DNA of 64,000 nt from UBA1660 sp964462035 (GCA_964462035.1 CAYXAP010000015.1:62001-126000); one strand, 5' to 3'; shown: positions 40,567 through 50,490, numbered from the stretch's first letter. Made by a program: numbers and translations. Notes: generated by a model not told the origin, from the sequence alone.

Positions 40567-41361
40567 CTAGCGCTCGAGCCAGTCGAAGAGGGCGGGGGCG
40601 ACCTTCGCGATGGCGTTCATGGGCGCCAGGTGTCCCGCCTCGAGCTCGAGGCGCTCGGTGTTCGGGATCACGGTGCCGAGCCGCTCGCAGACCTCCCGCG
40701 CCTGTACCGGCGATTGGGTGCCGTTCATCAGGAGCGTCTTCGCGGTGATGGTCGCGTAGTGGATGAGCGGCGTCTGGTCCTCGCCGAGACTCCGCACCTC
40801 TTCGAAGGTCTTCCGCGCCGAGCGCATCATCTGGCTGCGACCGCGTTCGCCGATCGCCTCCCAGGCGCCTTCGCCGCTCCACCACTCCACGAAGCCCTTC
40901 ATCCATGGCTGGGTCCCGCCCGTGGCGTCGTCGAAGAAGCCCCGCTCGACCTGATCCCGGTGGAAGCCGTCGCCGTCCTTCTCGTAGAGCACGCCCCAGG
41001 CCACCGGCTCCCAGACCGCGAGCCGCTCGATGCGATCGCCGAGCGCGCTGGCCAGCTGGATCGCCAGGAACGCGCCGTAGGAGTGGCCGACCAGCACGCA
41101 GGGGCAGTCGAGGCGTCGGATGAGCTCGTCCGCCATGCGCAGGTCGGCGAGGAAGTGGAAAGGGCCCGAGCCGCGCCACGGCTGGGACTCGCCGCAGCCG
41201 ATGAAGTCTGGCGCCAACGCCCGCCAACCGCGGTCTCCGAGGGTGCGGGCGTAGTAGCGCCATTGACGGCTACTCATCCCGCTCGAGTGGAGGAAGACGA
41301 TGGGCGGTCCGTCGGCGGGGCCGGCTTCGGTGATCGCGATCTCGTGGCCGTAGAGGCGCAT
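40567..41361 (-). CDS. Alpha/beta hydrolase
   Basis: 264 residues from ATG 41361; the in-frame ATG 38 codons upstream would add unrelated sequence. Motifs: PPIVFLHSSGMSSRQWRYY (oxyanion-hole region), LVGHSYGAFLAIQLA (nucleophile elbow, Ser ~104), and LEAGHLAPMNA (catalytic His ~246); the acid is likely Asp/Glu in the preceding strand. No signal peptide, hence cytoplasmic. Substrate class (ester, epoxide, haloalkane) cannot be assigned. Divergent from the haem lipoprotein gene across 116 nt. Confidence 0.82.
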   Translation of the reverse strand: MRLYGHEIAITEAGPADGPPIVFLHSSGMSSRQWRYYARTLGDRGWRALAPDFIGCGESQPWRGSGPFHFLADLRMADELIRRLDCPCVLVGHSYGAFLAIQLASALGDRIERLAVWEPVAWGVLYEKDGDGFHRDQVERGFFDDATGGTQPWMKGFVEWWSGEGAWEAIGERGRSQMMRSARKTFEEVRSLGEDQTPLIHYATITAKTLLMNGTQSPVQAREVCERLGTVIPNTERLELEAGHLAPMNAIAKVAPALFDWLER

Positions 41362-41477
41362 GACGGAGGGAAGTCGCACGGCAACGAGATGCGTAACACC
41401 CCTGGCGTTCGGGCGTCGGGACGAGCCACCAGTCTCTTCACCCCATACGGGCCCATCCAGTACCCTGCGGAGCACTC

Positions 41478-42041
41478 ATGAACACCCTGCGCATCCTCAC
41501 CTTCCTGGCGCTCTGTCTCTCGCTCGCCTGCGGCGGCGACTCCGAGACCGAGCCCGTCGAGACCACCGAGAGCACCGAGGGCGCCGAGGCCGATCCGGTG
41601 GAGTCGGACCCGACCACCAGCGGCGTGCGGACCCGCGACCCCTCGGAGATCCCCGTCGCGCCCAAGCCCTGGGACGAGATGACCCCGGAAGAGAAGGGCC
41701 GCTTCATGGGCGAGTCCGTGCTTCCCTACATGAAGGAGCTCTTCGCCGAGTACGACTCGGAGGAGTTCGGCAACATGAACTGCGGCACCTGCCACGGCCC
41801 CGACATGCAGGCACGCAACTTCGAGATGCCCGCGCCCTCGCTGCCGCCGCTGCACCCGAGCGGCTCGCCCGAGCAGCATCAGATGGTCGAGGAGCACCCG
41901 CAGATGGTGCGCTTCATGTTCAACCACGTCGTGCCGGCGATGCGGACGATGATCGGTGAAGAGGAGTACGACGCCGAGACCGGCGAAGGCTTCTCCTGCT
42001 ACTTCTGCCACCCCCACGCCGAAGACGTGGACACCGAGTGA
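41478..42041 (+). CDS. Lipoprotein with two CxxCH haem-attachment motifs
   Basis: 187 residues; lipobox TFLALCLSLACGG. An acidic Thr/Glu linker precedes MTPEEKGRFMGESVLPYMKELF, then NMNCGTCHGPDM (~residue 100) and SCYFCHPHAED (~residue 177), two c-type haem sites with about 75 residues between them. FMFNHVVPAMRTMIG contributes a methionine that could be a distal ligand. Likely an outer-face multihaem electron-transfer lipoprotein. The stop overlaps the next GTG (GTGA, 42038-42041), so the downstream membrane protein is co-translated. Confidence 0.82.
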   Translation: MNTLRILTFLALCLSLACGGDSETEPVETTESTEGAEADPVESDPTTSGVRTRDPSEIPVAPKPWDEMTPEEKGRFMGESVLPYMKELFAEYDSEEFGNMNCGTCHGPDMQARNFEMPAPSLPPLHPSGSPEQHQMVEEHPQMVRFMFNHVVPAMRTMIGEEEYDAETGEGFSCYFCHPHAEDVDTE

Positions 42042-42436
42042 GCCCCGCCAGCTATCAGTCGCTCTGGACCAAGTTCGCTTACTTCCAGGCGGCGCTCACC
42101 ACCGGGCTCGGCGTGGGCTGCCTCGCCGTCCCGACGATCATCAACGGGCTCATCGGTCTGGATGTCGACGCGAGCACCACCGTGCTCCTGCGGACCTTCG
42201 GCGCGAGCCTCCTCTTCGTCGCCATCCTTCACGCGACCCTCGCCAAGTCGGAAGAGCGCGCGTCGATCCGAGGCTTGCTCTATGCGAACCTGGTCGAGGA
42301 CGGCATCCTGACCCTGCTCTCGGTGGCCGCGATCCTCGCCGGGGTGATGAATGGCTTCGGCTGGCTCCTCGCTGGCGCCTTCGGCTTCGAGGTCGTCGCC
42401 GCGATCGTGATGCTCGCCCTGATGCCCAAGGAGTGA
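42038..42436 (+). CDS. Small four-helix membrane protein
   Basis: 132 residues, four predicted helices (FQAALTTGLGVGCLAVPTIING, TTVLLRTFGASLLFVAILHA, NLVEDGILTLLSVAAILAGV, WLLAGAFGFEVVAAIVMLAL). No known family recognised. GTG start overlaps the stop of the haem lipoprotein gene. The coupling suggests a membrane partner for that protein, perhaps an anchor or electron-path component, but no haem- or quinone-binding residues stand out. Converges on the kinase-ATPase gene with 1 nt between stops. Confidence 0.7.
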   Translation: MSPASYQSLWTKFAYFQAALTTGLGVGCLAVPTIINGLIGLDVDASTTVLLRTFGASLLFVAILHATLAKSEERASIRGLLYANLVEDGILTLLSVAAILAGVMNGFGWLLAGAFGFEVVAAIVMLALMPKE

Positions 42437-42437
42437 G

Positions 42438-45400
42438 TCACTCCCAGGGCCCGGGGGAGCGCAGCCAGGCGTAGCGTCGCGGGTTCACCACACCGCAGCT
42501 TCGGAGCGCTTCGCTCGCACGGCGGGCCGCGTCGTCGTCCTCCTCGAGCACGGCCCTGCGGAGGGCGGCCGCGTGGGCGTAGCCGTCCATCGCTCCGGCG
42601 CGTAGGCGCCCTTCGGCCTGGCGGAGCATCTCCGCCGCCTCCCCGGTCAGACCGCGCGCGGCGAGGATCGAGCCCTGAACCTGGTCGAGCTGGCCCTGGC
42701 AGGCGTCGTTGACCAGCAGCGGGCGCGCAGCCTTCACGTCCTTGGCGGCCGTGCGCACCAGTCGCTCCCGCTCCGACGCATCGTCCTTGGCCGCCGCGAG
42801 CGCAGCGCGGGCGCGGCACGCGAGCATGATGAACTTCACCGAGCGGACGGTGAGAAGCAGCGACTTCCGAAGGTCGGGCCAGCCCGCCTGCAGCCGGTCG
42901 AAGGCTGCGCGGCCACCCATGTAGACCTCGAGCTCGGTCATGGCCTCCATCTCGAGGAAGTGCTGCAGCTGGAAGGGCGGCTGGCCCCACTCTCGCATCG
43001 CCGCCTGGACCCGTTCGGCCCCTTCCTCCGCTCGATCCTCCGCGATGTACATGGCGTACGCGCCCGAGGTGGTGATCGTGGTCGAGCCAAAGACGTCACT
43101 GCGTTCGCGCGCCTCGCGCAGCACCTGCGGGGCGATGCTCGCCAGCTCGCGATATCGCCCCATGCTCCAGAGCGACATGGTCCAGACCGTGTGCACGGTG
43201 CTGAGCTCCCAGGGGACACCGACGCACTCCGCGCGCAAGACCTCGTCGGCGCGCTTGGCGCGCTCGAGCGCTGGCGCGAACTCGAACTGATTGAGGAGCG
43301 CCGTGCTCCAGCTCAGATCGACCCAGGCCGAGGTCTCCGGATCGCCGATCGCGTCGGCGAGCGCTTCCGCACGCTCCAGGAGCGCGCGCCCCTTCTTCAT
43401 CGGCGGCGCTTCGCTGCTCGAGAGCGTCGCGCCCTCGCTCGCCAGCGCCCGGGCCACTCGCTTTCGCTCGCCCGAGTCGAGCGCCAGCCGGACGGCGCGC
43501 GCCTGGAAGTCCGCGCCGCGGATGAAGTCGGCCAGCGCCAGCACCGTCCCCATCGTGGTCACGGTGTCGACCTTCTCCAGCGTCTCCGCCGGCACGTCCG
43601 CTTCGTCCTTCGCGGTGAAGGCCAACCCTCGCATGGCGTTCCGCGCGCGATTCCAGAGCAGCGAGGCCAGCGCTCGCTTCGGTCCCTTCGGCAGCGACAT
43701 CCCCATCTCTCGGAGCAGCCCCTCGGCCAACTCCAGGCCAGCGTCCAGCTGGCCGCTCTGCAGATAGGTCTGGGTGGCGAGCGCCCGAAGACGCCGCCCC
43801 TCCACCGGGTCGGTCTCGCGAGTCGCCGCGACGTAGTGCGTGGCCGCCTCCGCTCCTCGGCCCGCCTGCCTCAGCGCGTCCGCGAGCTCGACGTGGATCG
43901 GCTGCTGTGCATCCCAAGCGCGCTCTCGCTCGAGCGCTTGCACGAAGAAGTCGGCTGCCCGGTCGAAGGCCAAGGCACGGATCGCGCTCCGGGCCGCGAC
44001 GAGCGCGTGGTCCGCGCCGCGGTCGGTCTCGCCGGCTTCCCGCCAGTGGAGCGCGAGCGCTTCCGCGTCGGTCGTCTGGGCGCGCGCCTCGATCGCCACG
44101 GCCAGCCGCCGGTGCCAACCCGCGCGGGCGGGGTCGTCCAGCAGCGAGAGCGCGGCCGCACGAACGTGGTCGTGGAAGCATTCGAGCCGCGGGTCCTCGG
44201 CGTCGGGTGAGGTGCGCACCAAGCTCGCGATCCGCAGCGCCTTGAGCCGCCGGGAGAGATGCGCGACCGGAACCTCCGCGGCCCGGGCGCTCACGGATGG
44301 CGGCATCGGGCGTGCCGCGATGGCCGCGCCGAAGACCAGGTCGCGCGCCTCCCGGTCGAGCGCCTCGATGCGCGCGCGGATGGCCGCTCGCAGATCGATG
44401 GGCCCGTCGCTCTGTCGTTCGAGGTGTTGGGCGAGCTCCGCGATGAAGAGCGGGTGGCCTCCCGCCTGCTCGGCGAGGGTGGCGGGGTCGACACCCTCCG
44501 GAGCCATGGCCTCTGCGAGCGCCTGCGCCTCCCGCGGACCGAGGCGCTCGAGCGGGAGCCGCTCCCAACCGGAGGCGAGCTCCTCCACCTCGGGGGTCGG
44601 TTCGCGGAGGGTGGCGACGAGCAGCACGCGCGTGTGCTCGGCCAGCACCTCGAAGAGTCGCAGCGAGTCCGCGTCGGCCCACTGGAAGTCGTCGATCGTG
44701 AGCACGAGCGGTCCCTCGTCGGCGAGGGCGTCCAGGAGATCCGCCAGCGCTCGAAAGCACAGGTCCCGCAGCTCGAGACCGTCCCGCGGCGCGCGCACGC
44801 CGCCCCCGATGGCGATCGGCGCGACCTGCCCGAGGACGGGAAAGACCCGATCGAGGAGCGTGCACTCCGGGGTGAGCAGTCGCTCGACGTCACGGTCCTT
44901 CCGGCGCCGGAGCCGGCGGCTCAGCGCATCGATGATCCCGTCGAACGCCTTGTAGGGCACGCGCTCGTGTTCGTAACAGCGGCCGGTCAGCACGAGCCCC
45001 TCGGCGCGTTCGACCTGCGACCGGAACGCACTCACCAGTGCGCTCTTGCCGACCCCGGACTCGCCCTCGACGAAGACCGCCGCGAACCTGCCGTCGCGAG
45101 TGGCGCGCAGCGCTCGGTCGAGGATCGCCAGCTCGGCCTCGCGCCCGACGAAGAGCGTGTCGGGGGGCGCCTCGGCGGCGGCGGCACGCACCTGCGCGAC
45201 CGCACGCGCCGAGATCGGGGTCTCGTGCGTCGGGATCGCGTCGAGCGTCGCGTCGTCCTCTTCGGCGCTGGGCGCGACGGTCGCGCGGAGCTCGAGCGGT
45301 GGGGAGGGCGCGACTCCGTCGAGCAGCCCATTCGCGAAAGCGGCGCTCACCTGGTCGGCGCTCGGTCGAGCCTCCGCGTCGCGGTGCAGCATGCCGTCGC

Positions 45401-46103
45401 AGAGCGCGATGAGCTCTCGTGGCGCGTCGGGGTCGACTTGGCCGAGCGACGGCGCGTCCACCATCTGCTTGCGCACGACGAGGTGCAGGGCGTGCCCCTC
45501 GAAGGGCAGCTCTCCCGTCCATGCTTGAAAGAGCATCACGCCGAGCGCGTAGACATCGGCGGGCGGTCCGACCGGCGCCTGTCGCGCCTGCTCGGGTGCC
45601 ATGAAGCTCGGCGTGCCGACCATGTCCTCCTGGTCGGCGCGGCTCGGCGTGACCAACCCGAAGTCGAGGAGCACGGCGCGGCCGGTGTCGTCCACGCGCA
45701 CGTTCGAGGGCTTCACGTCGCGATGGACGAGGCCGGCGCGGTGGAGAGTCGCCAACGCCGTCGCGACCTGACGAACCGCTTCGCTCAGCCGCTCCGGGAC
45801 GAGTCGCCCCTCCGGTCGCACGTAGCGCTGGAAGTCGGTGCCCTCCACCAGGTCCATCGTGAAGAACCACTCGCCGTCGACCTCGTGGAGCTCGTGGAAG
45901 TGCACGACGTTCGGGTGGTCGAGGTCCTGGAGCGCCCGGAACTCGTTCTTGAAGTAGAGCAGGCTCTCCGCTTCGACTTCGTGAAGGGTCTTCAGCGCGA
46001 CCACCGTCTCGCGCTCCCGATCCTCCGCGCGGTAGACCGCTCCGAACGCGCCCGCGCCGAGAGTCTCGAGCAGGCGGAATCGTGTGGAACCGGCGAAGCT
46101 CAC
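42438..46103 (-). CDS. Ser/Thr kinase - AAA-type ATPase - TPR signalling protein
   Basis: 1221 residues, cytoplasmic. Kinase ~8-265: GAGAFGAVY, VALKTL, HRDVKPSN, DFGLV, MAPEQ, ADVYALG; all catalytic residues are present. ATPase ~310-560: GRCYEHERVPYKAF region, Walker A GESGVGKSA (~345), Walker B LVLTIDDFQWAD (~470), the 'AAA_16/predictive ATPase' type. The C-terminal ~600 residues are helical repeats (TPR-like: ELADALRQAGRGAEAATHY, ALATQTYLQSGQLDAGLEL). This layout is characteristic of large myxobacterial signalling proteins, often grouped with the PknB-AAA-TPR class. Target unknown. Divergent from the FAD oxidoreductase gene across 92 nt. Confidence 0.92.
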   Translation of the reverse strand: MSFAGSTRFRLLETLGAGAFGAVYRAEDRERETVVALKTLHEVEAESLLYFKNEFRALQDLDHPNVVHFHELHEVDGEWFFTMDLVEGTDFQRYVRPEGRLVPERLSEAVRQVATALATLHRAGLVHRDVKPSNVRVDDTGRAVLLDFGLVTPSRADQEDMVGTPSFMAPEQARQAPVGPPADVYALGVMLFQAWTGELPFEGHALHLVVRKQMVDAPSLGQVDPDAPRELIALCDGMLHRDAEARPSADQVSAAFANGLLDGVAPSPPLELRATVAPSAEEDDATLDAIPTHETPISARAVAQVRAAAAEAPPDTLFVGREAELAILDRALRATRDGRFAAVFVEGESGVGKSALVSAFRSQVERAEGLVLTGRCYEHERVPYKAFDGIIDALSRRLRRRKDRDVERLLTPECTLLDRVFPVLGQVAPIAIGGGVRAPRDGLELRDLCFRALADLLDALADEGPLVLTIDDFQWADADSLRLFEVLAEHTRVLLVATLREPTPEVEELASGWERLPLERLGPREAQALAEAMAPEGVDPATLAEQAGGHPLFIAELAQHLERQSDGPIDLRAAIRARIEALDREARDLVFGAAIAARPMPPSVSARAAEVPVAHLSRRLKALRIASLVRTSPDAEDPRLECFHDHVRAAALSLLDDPARAGWHRRLAVAIEARAQTTDAEALALHWREAGETDRGADHALVAARSAIRALAFDRAADFFVQALERERAWDAQQPIHVELADALRQAGRGAEAATHYVAATRETDPVEGRRLRALATQTYLQSGQLDAGLELAEGLLREMGMSLPKGPKRALASLLWNRARNAMRGLAFTAKDEADVPAETLEKVDTVTTMGTVLALADFIRGADFQARAVRLALDSGERKRVARALASEGATLSSSEAPPMKKGRALLERAEALADAIGDPETSAWVDLSWSTALLNQFEFAPALERAKRADEVLRAECVGVPWELSTVHTVWTMSLWSMGRYRELASIAPQVLREARERSDVFGSTTITTSGAYAMYIAEDRAEEGAERVQAAMREWGQPPFQLQHFLEMEAMTELEVYMGGRAAFDRLQAGWPDLRKSLLLTVRSVKFIMLACRARAALAAAKDDASERERLVRTAAKDVKAARPLLVNDACQGQLDQVQGSILAARGLTGEAAEMLRQAEGRLRAGAMDGYAHAAALRRAVLEEDDDAARRASEALRSCGVVNPRRYAWLRSPGPWE

Positions 46104-46195
46104 CGCGCGGCAGGATACACGTCTGATCGACCCGACGTACCTCGTTTGAGCGATGGTGCCCCCACGGGCCCCGTCCGCTTGGTAGCGTCCGCGCG

Positions 46196-48007
46196 ATGAC
46201 CGACGCCAAGACTGGACCGGACGGCTACGTCCACCCCGAGAACACCGACGACGTGGTCGCTGCCGTGAAGCGCGCCCGCGACGAGAACAAGACCCTCCGC
46301 GTCCGCGGATCCGCGCACTCGGTCGAGGGCGCGATCTTCAGTGGGCCGCTCCAGGGCGGCAAGCCCCCCGCCGATGCCATCACGCTCCTCATGGAGAAGA
46401 TGACCGGCGTCACCATCGACGTCGAGAACCAGGAGGTCACCTCGCTGGCCGGCACCCATCTGGGCAAGGACCCCTACGACCCGACGAAGACCTCGACCTG
46501 GGCGAACAGCCTGGATCTGCAACTCGACCAGGCCGGTTGGGCGCTCGGGGACCTCGGCGGCATCAGCCACCAGACCGTCGCCGGCTTCCTCTCGACCGGC
46601 AGCTCCGGTGGCTCGCTGACCCACTCGCTCGAGATCACCGGGCTCACGCTCGTCGACGGCACCGGCACCGTGCGCGAGCTGCGCGAGGGCGACGACGAGC
46701 TCGAGGCGGCGAAGGTCTCGATGGGTCTGCTCGGCGTCATCACGGAGGCCAGCTTCCGGATCATCCCGCGCTTCAACATCTTCGGCGACCAGATCACGGT
46801 CGGCACCGAGAGCCCCGACGCGCCGGTGAAGATGTTCGCGCCGAACGACGACCCCGACTCGCTCGCGAGCTTCCTCCACGCTACGCCCTACACCCGGCTC
46901 ATGTGGTGGCCGCAGCGGAAGTTCCACCGGGTGCAGGTCTGGCGCGCGGCCCGCATGGAGCCGCTCGCGCCCTTCACGCCCAAGCCCTACGCCGAGCTCG
47001 GTCGCGCGCCGCGCATCGCCGCGCTGGCGGGGTCGCTCATCTACACCGTGCTCGGCAACCTGCAGGACATCTCGGTCATCCCGGGGAAGCTCGACGACTT
47101 CTTCGCGCACCTGAAGGACACCCTCGACGACGACCCGGACCCGAACGCCTGTCCGACCCTCCAGGACGATCCGACCGGTCCGCTCTCGATCGGCGACGTG
47201 CTCGACTACGTCCGACAGCGCCTCCACGGCTCGACCAGCGACCACCTGATGGCGCACGACTCGCTGCACCCTCAGGTCGAGAGCTTCGTCAGCGAGGCGC
47301 ACGCGAAGATCGACGAGCTCACCAGCATCGGCTCGCTCGAGAAGGACTTCGTCGCGGTGCTCGTGTGGCTCCTCGAGAAGCTCACCGAGCTCGTGAGCCA
47401 CTCGCCGGTCGTCCAATGGGCCGCGCGCGAGCTGGCCAAGGTCGTGCCCTACGTCATCGCCCCCATCCTCGGCGTCTTCGTCAGCGATGGCACCCAGACC
47501 TTCTGGGATGGCTGGCGCTGTGGTCTGCCGATGGACAACCAGATGGACGACCAGCTCTGGCCGACCCAGTTCACCGAGCTCTGGGTCCCGCTCGAGCACA
47601 CCGGCGACGTCATGAATGCGCTCAAGGACCACTACGCCGGTGACGGCACCGCCCCCGGCGCGTACAAAGCCACCGGCGCGTTCTCCTGTGAGGTCTACGG
47701 CGCGAAGAAGAGCGATGCGTGGCTGAGCCCGGCCTACGGCACCGACGTCGTGCGCATCGACGTCTTCCGCTTCGGTCGCGACGCGCCGACGAACCCTCGC
47801 GGCTTCTACGACGCCTTCTGGCAGGTGCTGAAGCCCTTCGGCTTCCGCCCGCATTGGGGCAAGTGGCTCCCGGAGGCCTCGGCCGACTGGCGCGCCTACT
47901 ACGAGCAACAGCTCCCCCGGCTCGCGGACTTCAAGGCCCTGCGCGCGAAGTGGGACCCGGACGGCATCTTCCTGAGCGACTACTGGCGCGAGCACCTCAT
48001 CGGCTGA
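46196..48007 (+). CDS. FAD-binding oxidoreductase with D-arabinono-1,4-lactone-oxidase-type C-terminus
   Basis: 603 residues. N-terminal VAO/PCMH-type FAD domain (~10-190): TLRVRGSAHSVEGAIF (FAD-contact RxRGSxHS pattern), GDLGGISHQTVAGFLSTGSSG. The C-terminus has FGFRPHWGKWLPE (~560), the ALO/GULO signature; the usual substrate is an aldonolactone or a polyol, though this is not inferable here. An extra insertion of ~150 residues (~270-420) is largely helical and contains hydrophobic stretches (VVPYVIAPILGVFV), larger than in typical ALO proteins. No signal peptide. It stands alone. Confidence 0.85.
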   Translation: MTDAKTGPDGYVHPENTDDVVAAVKRARDENKTLRVRGSAHSVEGAIFSGPLQGGKPPADAITLLMEKMTGVTIDVENQEVTSLAGTHLGKDPYDPTKTSTWANSLDLQLDQAGWALGDLGGISHQTVAGFLSTGSSGGSLTHSLEITGLTLVDGTGTVRELREGDDELEAAKVSMGLLGVITEASFRIIPRFNIFGDQITVGTESPDAPVKMFAPNDDPDSLASFLHATPYTRLMWWPQRKFHRVQVWRAARMEPLAPFTPKPYAELGRAPRIAALAGSLIYTVLGNLQDISVIPGKLDDFFAHLKDTLDDDPDPNACPTLQDDPTGPLSIGDVLDYVRQRLHGSTSDHLMAHDSLHPQVESFVSEAHAKIDELTSIGSLEKDFVAVLVWLLEKLTELVSHSPVVQWAARELAKVVPYVIAPILGVFVSDGTQTFWDGWRCGLPMDNQMDDQLWPTQFTELWVPLEHTGDVMNALKDHYAGDGTAPGAYKATGAFSCEVYGAKKSDAWLSPAYGTDVVRIDVFRFGRDAPTNPRGFYDAFWQVLKPFGFRPHWGKWLPEASADWRAYYEQQLPRLADFKALRAKWDPDGIFLSDYWREHLIG

Positions 48008-48185
48008 GGCGGTCGGAGGAGTGAACGGCGCTCGGACCGTAGGTTCGATTTCGGCTCTGTTTCGTTCGGTTTTTCTTCGACTCTCACTGACCCGATCGTG
48101 GGTCTCCTTCCCTCTGGGCGGGGTGTGATCGACTCGGTCGATCTCCCCCACCCAAACCCCCGCTCGTGAGCGGAAGGAGACCCCG

Positions 48186-50465
48186 TTGCATCTCTCGCCT
48201 TCGTCTTTCTTCGGTCGACATGGCACTCGACCCATCGCGGCCTGCCTCTCGTGGGTCGCGCTCCTCGCCACCGGTTGTGGCACCGGTGAGGTGAGCGCTA
48301 CCGATACCCCCGCCTCGGGTTCCGACATCGGGGTCCCCGGCGAGGATGCCTCCGTTCTGGAACCGGACGCCGGAGCGGACCCCGGTATGCCGGACGCAAG
48401 CGTGCTTCCCGGCGCCGGCGAGGTCGTCTTCATCCGTGCGCGGCCGAACGGGATGATCGTGAGCGCCGAGGACGGCGGCTCGGGCCCGCTCACTGCGAGT
48501 CGCTTCGCCGTGAGCGACTGGGAAGCGTTCGAGCTCTTCGAGCTCGGCGGTGAGTTCGTCATGCTTCGAGCGAGGGCGAACGGTCGTTTCGTGGCGCCCA
48601 GAGCGAGCGACGATCAGCTCGTGGCCACCGAAGAGGAGCCCACCGTATCGGCCAACTTCCGCATGCATCAGCTGGCCAACGGCGCGGTGAGCCTTCAGTC
48701 GGTGGCGACGGGTCGATTCGTCTCTGCCGATCTGAACGGTGATGGAGTGCTGGTCGCCAACCGTGACGAAGTCGGTGACTGGGAGGAGCTGGTGATCCGT
48801 CCGCTCACGCCGGCGACGGCGCCCGACTTCGGGCCGAACGTCGCCGTGTTCGACCCAGCGATGGACCCGGAGCTCCTGCAGCGGCTGCTCGACGAGCTCT
48901 TCACCCAGCAGGAGACCAACCAGTTCGGTGAGGAACGGCGCGTCGTGATGTTCCGCCCAGGTCGCTACCCGCTGGATGTGAACGTCGGCTTCTTCACCCA
49001 CGTGATGGGCCTCGGTGCGTCGCCCGACGACGTCACGATCGAGGGCGCGGTCCGGGTCGAGGCCGACTGGTTCCCAGGCAACAACGGCACTCAGAACTTC
49101 TGGCGCGCCGCCGAGAATCTGGCGATCGAGCCGAGCGGCGGAGCGAACCGCTGGGCCGTGTCCCAGGCAGCGCCTTTCCGTCGCATCCACGTGCGGGGCG
49201 ACCTCATCCTCCATGACGACGGCTGGGTCAGCGGCGGGTTCCTGGCCGACTCGGTCGTCGATGGCGAGATCGACTCGGGCCCGCAGCAGCAGTGGCTCAC
49301 GCGCAACACGACCATGGGAAGCTGGCGGGGCGCGAACTGGAACATGGTCTTCGTCGGTGACGTGGGGGCGCCGGAAGACAGCTTCCCCACGCCGCCCTAC
49401 ACCAACGTCGGGCGAACGCCGGTGCTTCGCGAGAAGCCCTACCTGGTGCTCGACGCAGAGGACCGGTTCGTGGTCGTCGTCCCGCAGCTCCGAACCGACA
49501 CGGTCGGCCACAGCTGGGGCGGCGAATCGACGCCCGAGTCGGTGATCCCGCTCTCGGACTTCCACGTCGCCCACCCCGGGGAGAGCGCGGCGGAGATGAA
49601 CGAGGCCCTCGCGGCCGGCCAGCACCTCTTCCTGACACCGGGCGAGTACCACCTGGACGCGCCCATCGAGGTGACCCAACCGAACACCGTCGTGCTCGGG
49701 ATCGGGCTCGCGACCATCGTGCCCGCGGACGGCGCGATCGGCATGACGGTCGCGGACGTCGACGGAGTGAAAGTGGCCGGCGTCTTCTTCGACGCCGGGG
49801 AAGTCGAGTCACCGGTGTTGATGGAGGTCGGCTCGCCGGAGAGCACCATGGACCACGCCGCCAACCCGATCTCGCTGCATGACGTCTTCTTTCGAATCGG
49901 AGGTGCTCGGGCCGGCAAGGCGGTCGTCAGTCTCCGCATCCACAGCGACGACGTCATCGGTGACCACTTCTGGATCTGGCGCGCCGACCACGCCGACCGT
50001 GGAGGCACGGTGGGCTGGGACATCAACACCGCGGCGAACGGGCTCGTGGTGGAAGGCGACGACGTGACGATCTACGGCCTCTTCGTCGAGCACTACCAGG
50101 CGCACCAGACCATCTGGAACGGTGAGCGCGGTCGCACGTACTTCTACCAGAACGAGATCCCCTACGACGTGCCGAACCAAGAAGGGTGGATGGACGGCGG
50201 CTCCCGCGGATTTGCGGCCTACAAGGTCGGCGACCACGTCACGACCCACGAGGCGTGGGGATTGGGCAGCTACTGCTTCTTCCAGCACAACCCGGACGTC
50301 GTCCTGGAGCGTTCGTTCGAGGTCCCCGACGCCGAGGGCGTGCGGCTCCACCACATGACGAGCGTCTCGCTCGGCGGAACGGGGACGATCGCCCACGTGG
50401 TGAACGAGCGTGGCGGTCCCGCGGCTCCCGGGAATCTGGTGTCGGTGGTCGAGCACCACCCCTGA
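48186..50465 (+). CDS. Lipoprotein with fascin-like beta-trefoil and right-handed beta-helix
   Basis: 759 residues from a TTG at 48186 with AAGGAG six bases upstream. The lipobox is WVALLATGC. Residues ~80-205 repeat a trefoil pattern: VFIRARPNGMIVSAED, MLRARANGRFVAP, SLQSVATGRFVSADLNGDG, VANRDEVGDWEEL (fascin/ricin-like, sugar or actin-binding fold). The remainder (~220-759) is a parallel beta-helix with many short strands (EGAVRVEADW, VVLGIGLATIVP, ISLHDVFFRIGG, DDVTIYGLFVEHYQAHQ), as in polysaccharide lyases and GH55/GH87-like proteins. Acidic residues line the helix but no catalytic set can be named. Probably a secreted polysaccharide-binding or -degrading protein. A hairpin (CGCTCGTGAGCG) abuts the RBS. 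Confidence 0.76.
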   Translation: MHLSPSSFFGRHGTRPIAACLSWVALLATGCGTGEVSATDTPASGSDIGVPGEDASVLEPDAGADPGMPDASVLPGAGEVVFIRARPNGMIVSAEDGGSGPLTASRFAVSDWEAFELFELGGEFVMLRARANGRFVAPRASDDQLVATEEEPTVSANFRMHQLANGAVSLQSVATGRFVSADLNGDGVLVANRDEVGDWEELVIRPLTPATAPDFGPNVAVFDPAMDPELLQRLLDELFTQQETNQFGEERRVVMFRPGRYPLDVNVGFFTHVMGLGASPDDVTIEGAVRVEADWFPGNNGTQNFWRAAENLAIEPSGGANRWAVSQAAPFRRIHVRGDLILHDDGWVSGGFLADSVVDGEIDSGPQQQWLTRNTTMGSWRGANWNMVFVGDVGAPEDSFPTPPYTNVGRTPVLREKPYLVLDAEDRFVVVVPQLRTDTVGHSWGGESTPESVIPLSDFHVAHPGESAAEMNEALAAGQHLFLTPGEYHLDAPIEVTQPNTVVLGIGLATIVPADGAIGMTVADVDGVKVAGVFFDAGEVESPVLMEVGSPESTMDHAANPISLHDVFFRIGGARAGKAVVSLRIHSDDVIGDHFWIWRADHADRGGTVGWDINTAANGLVVEGDDVTIYGLFVEHYQAHQTIWNGERGRTYFYQNEIPYDVPNQEGWMDGGSRGFAAYKVGDHVTTHEAWGLGSYCFFQHNPDVVLERSFEVPDAEGVRLHHMTSVSLGGTGTIAHVVNERGGPAAPGNLVSVVEHHP

Positions 50466-50490
50466 GCGCGTTCGCTTCCACGTATGATGG

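Noticed and set aside
48127..48143. GATCGA-CTCGG-TCGATC dyad before the beta-helix gene
   Set aside because: Only 6 bp, in a gap where such dyads are expected by chance; not enough to call an operator or terminator.
46100..48562. Minus-strand open frame of about 820 codons
   Set aside because: Opposite to the FAD oxidoreductase and the start of the beta-helix gene; composition is an antisense artefact.
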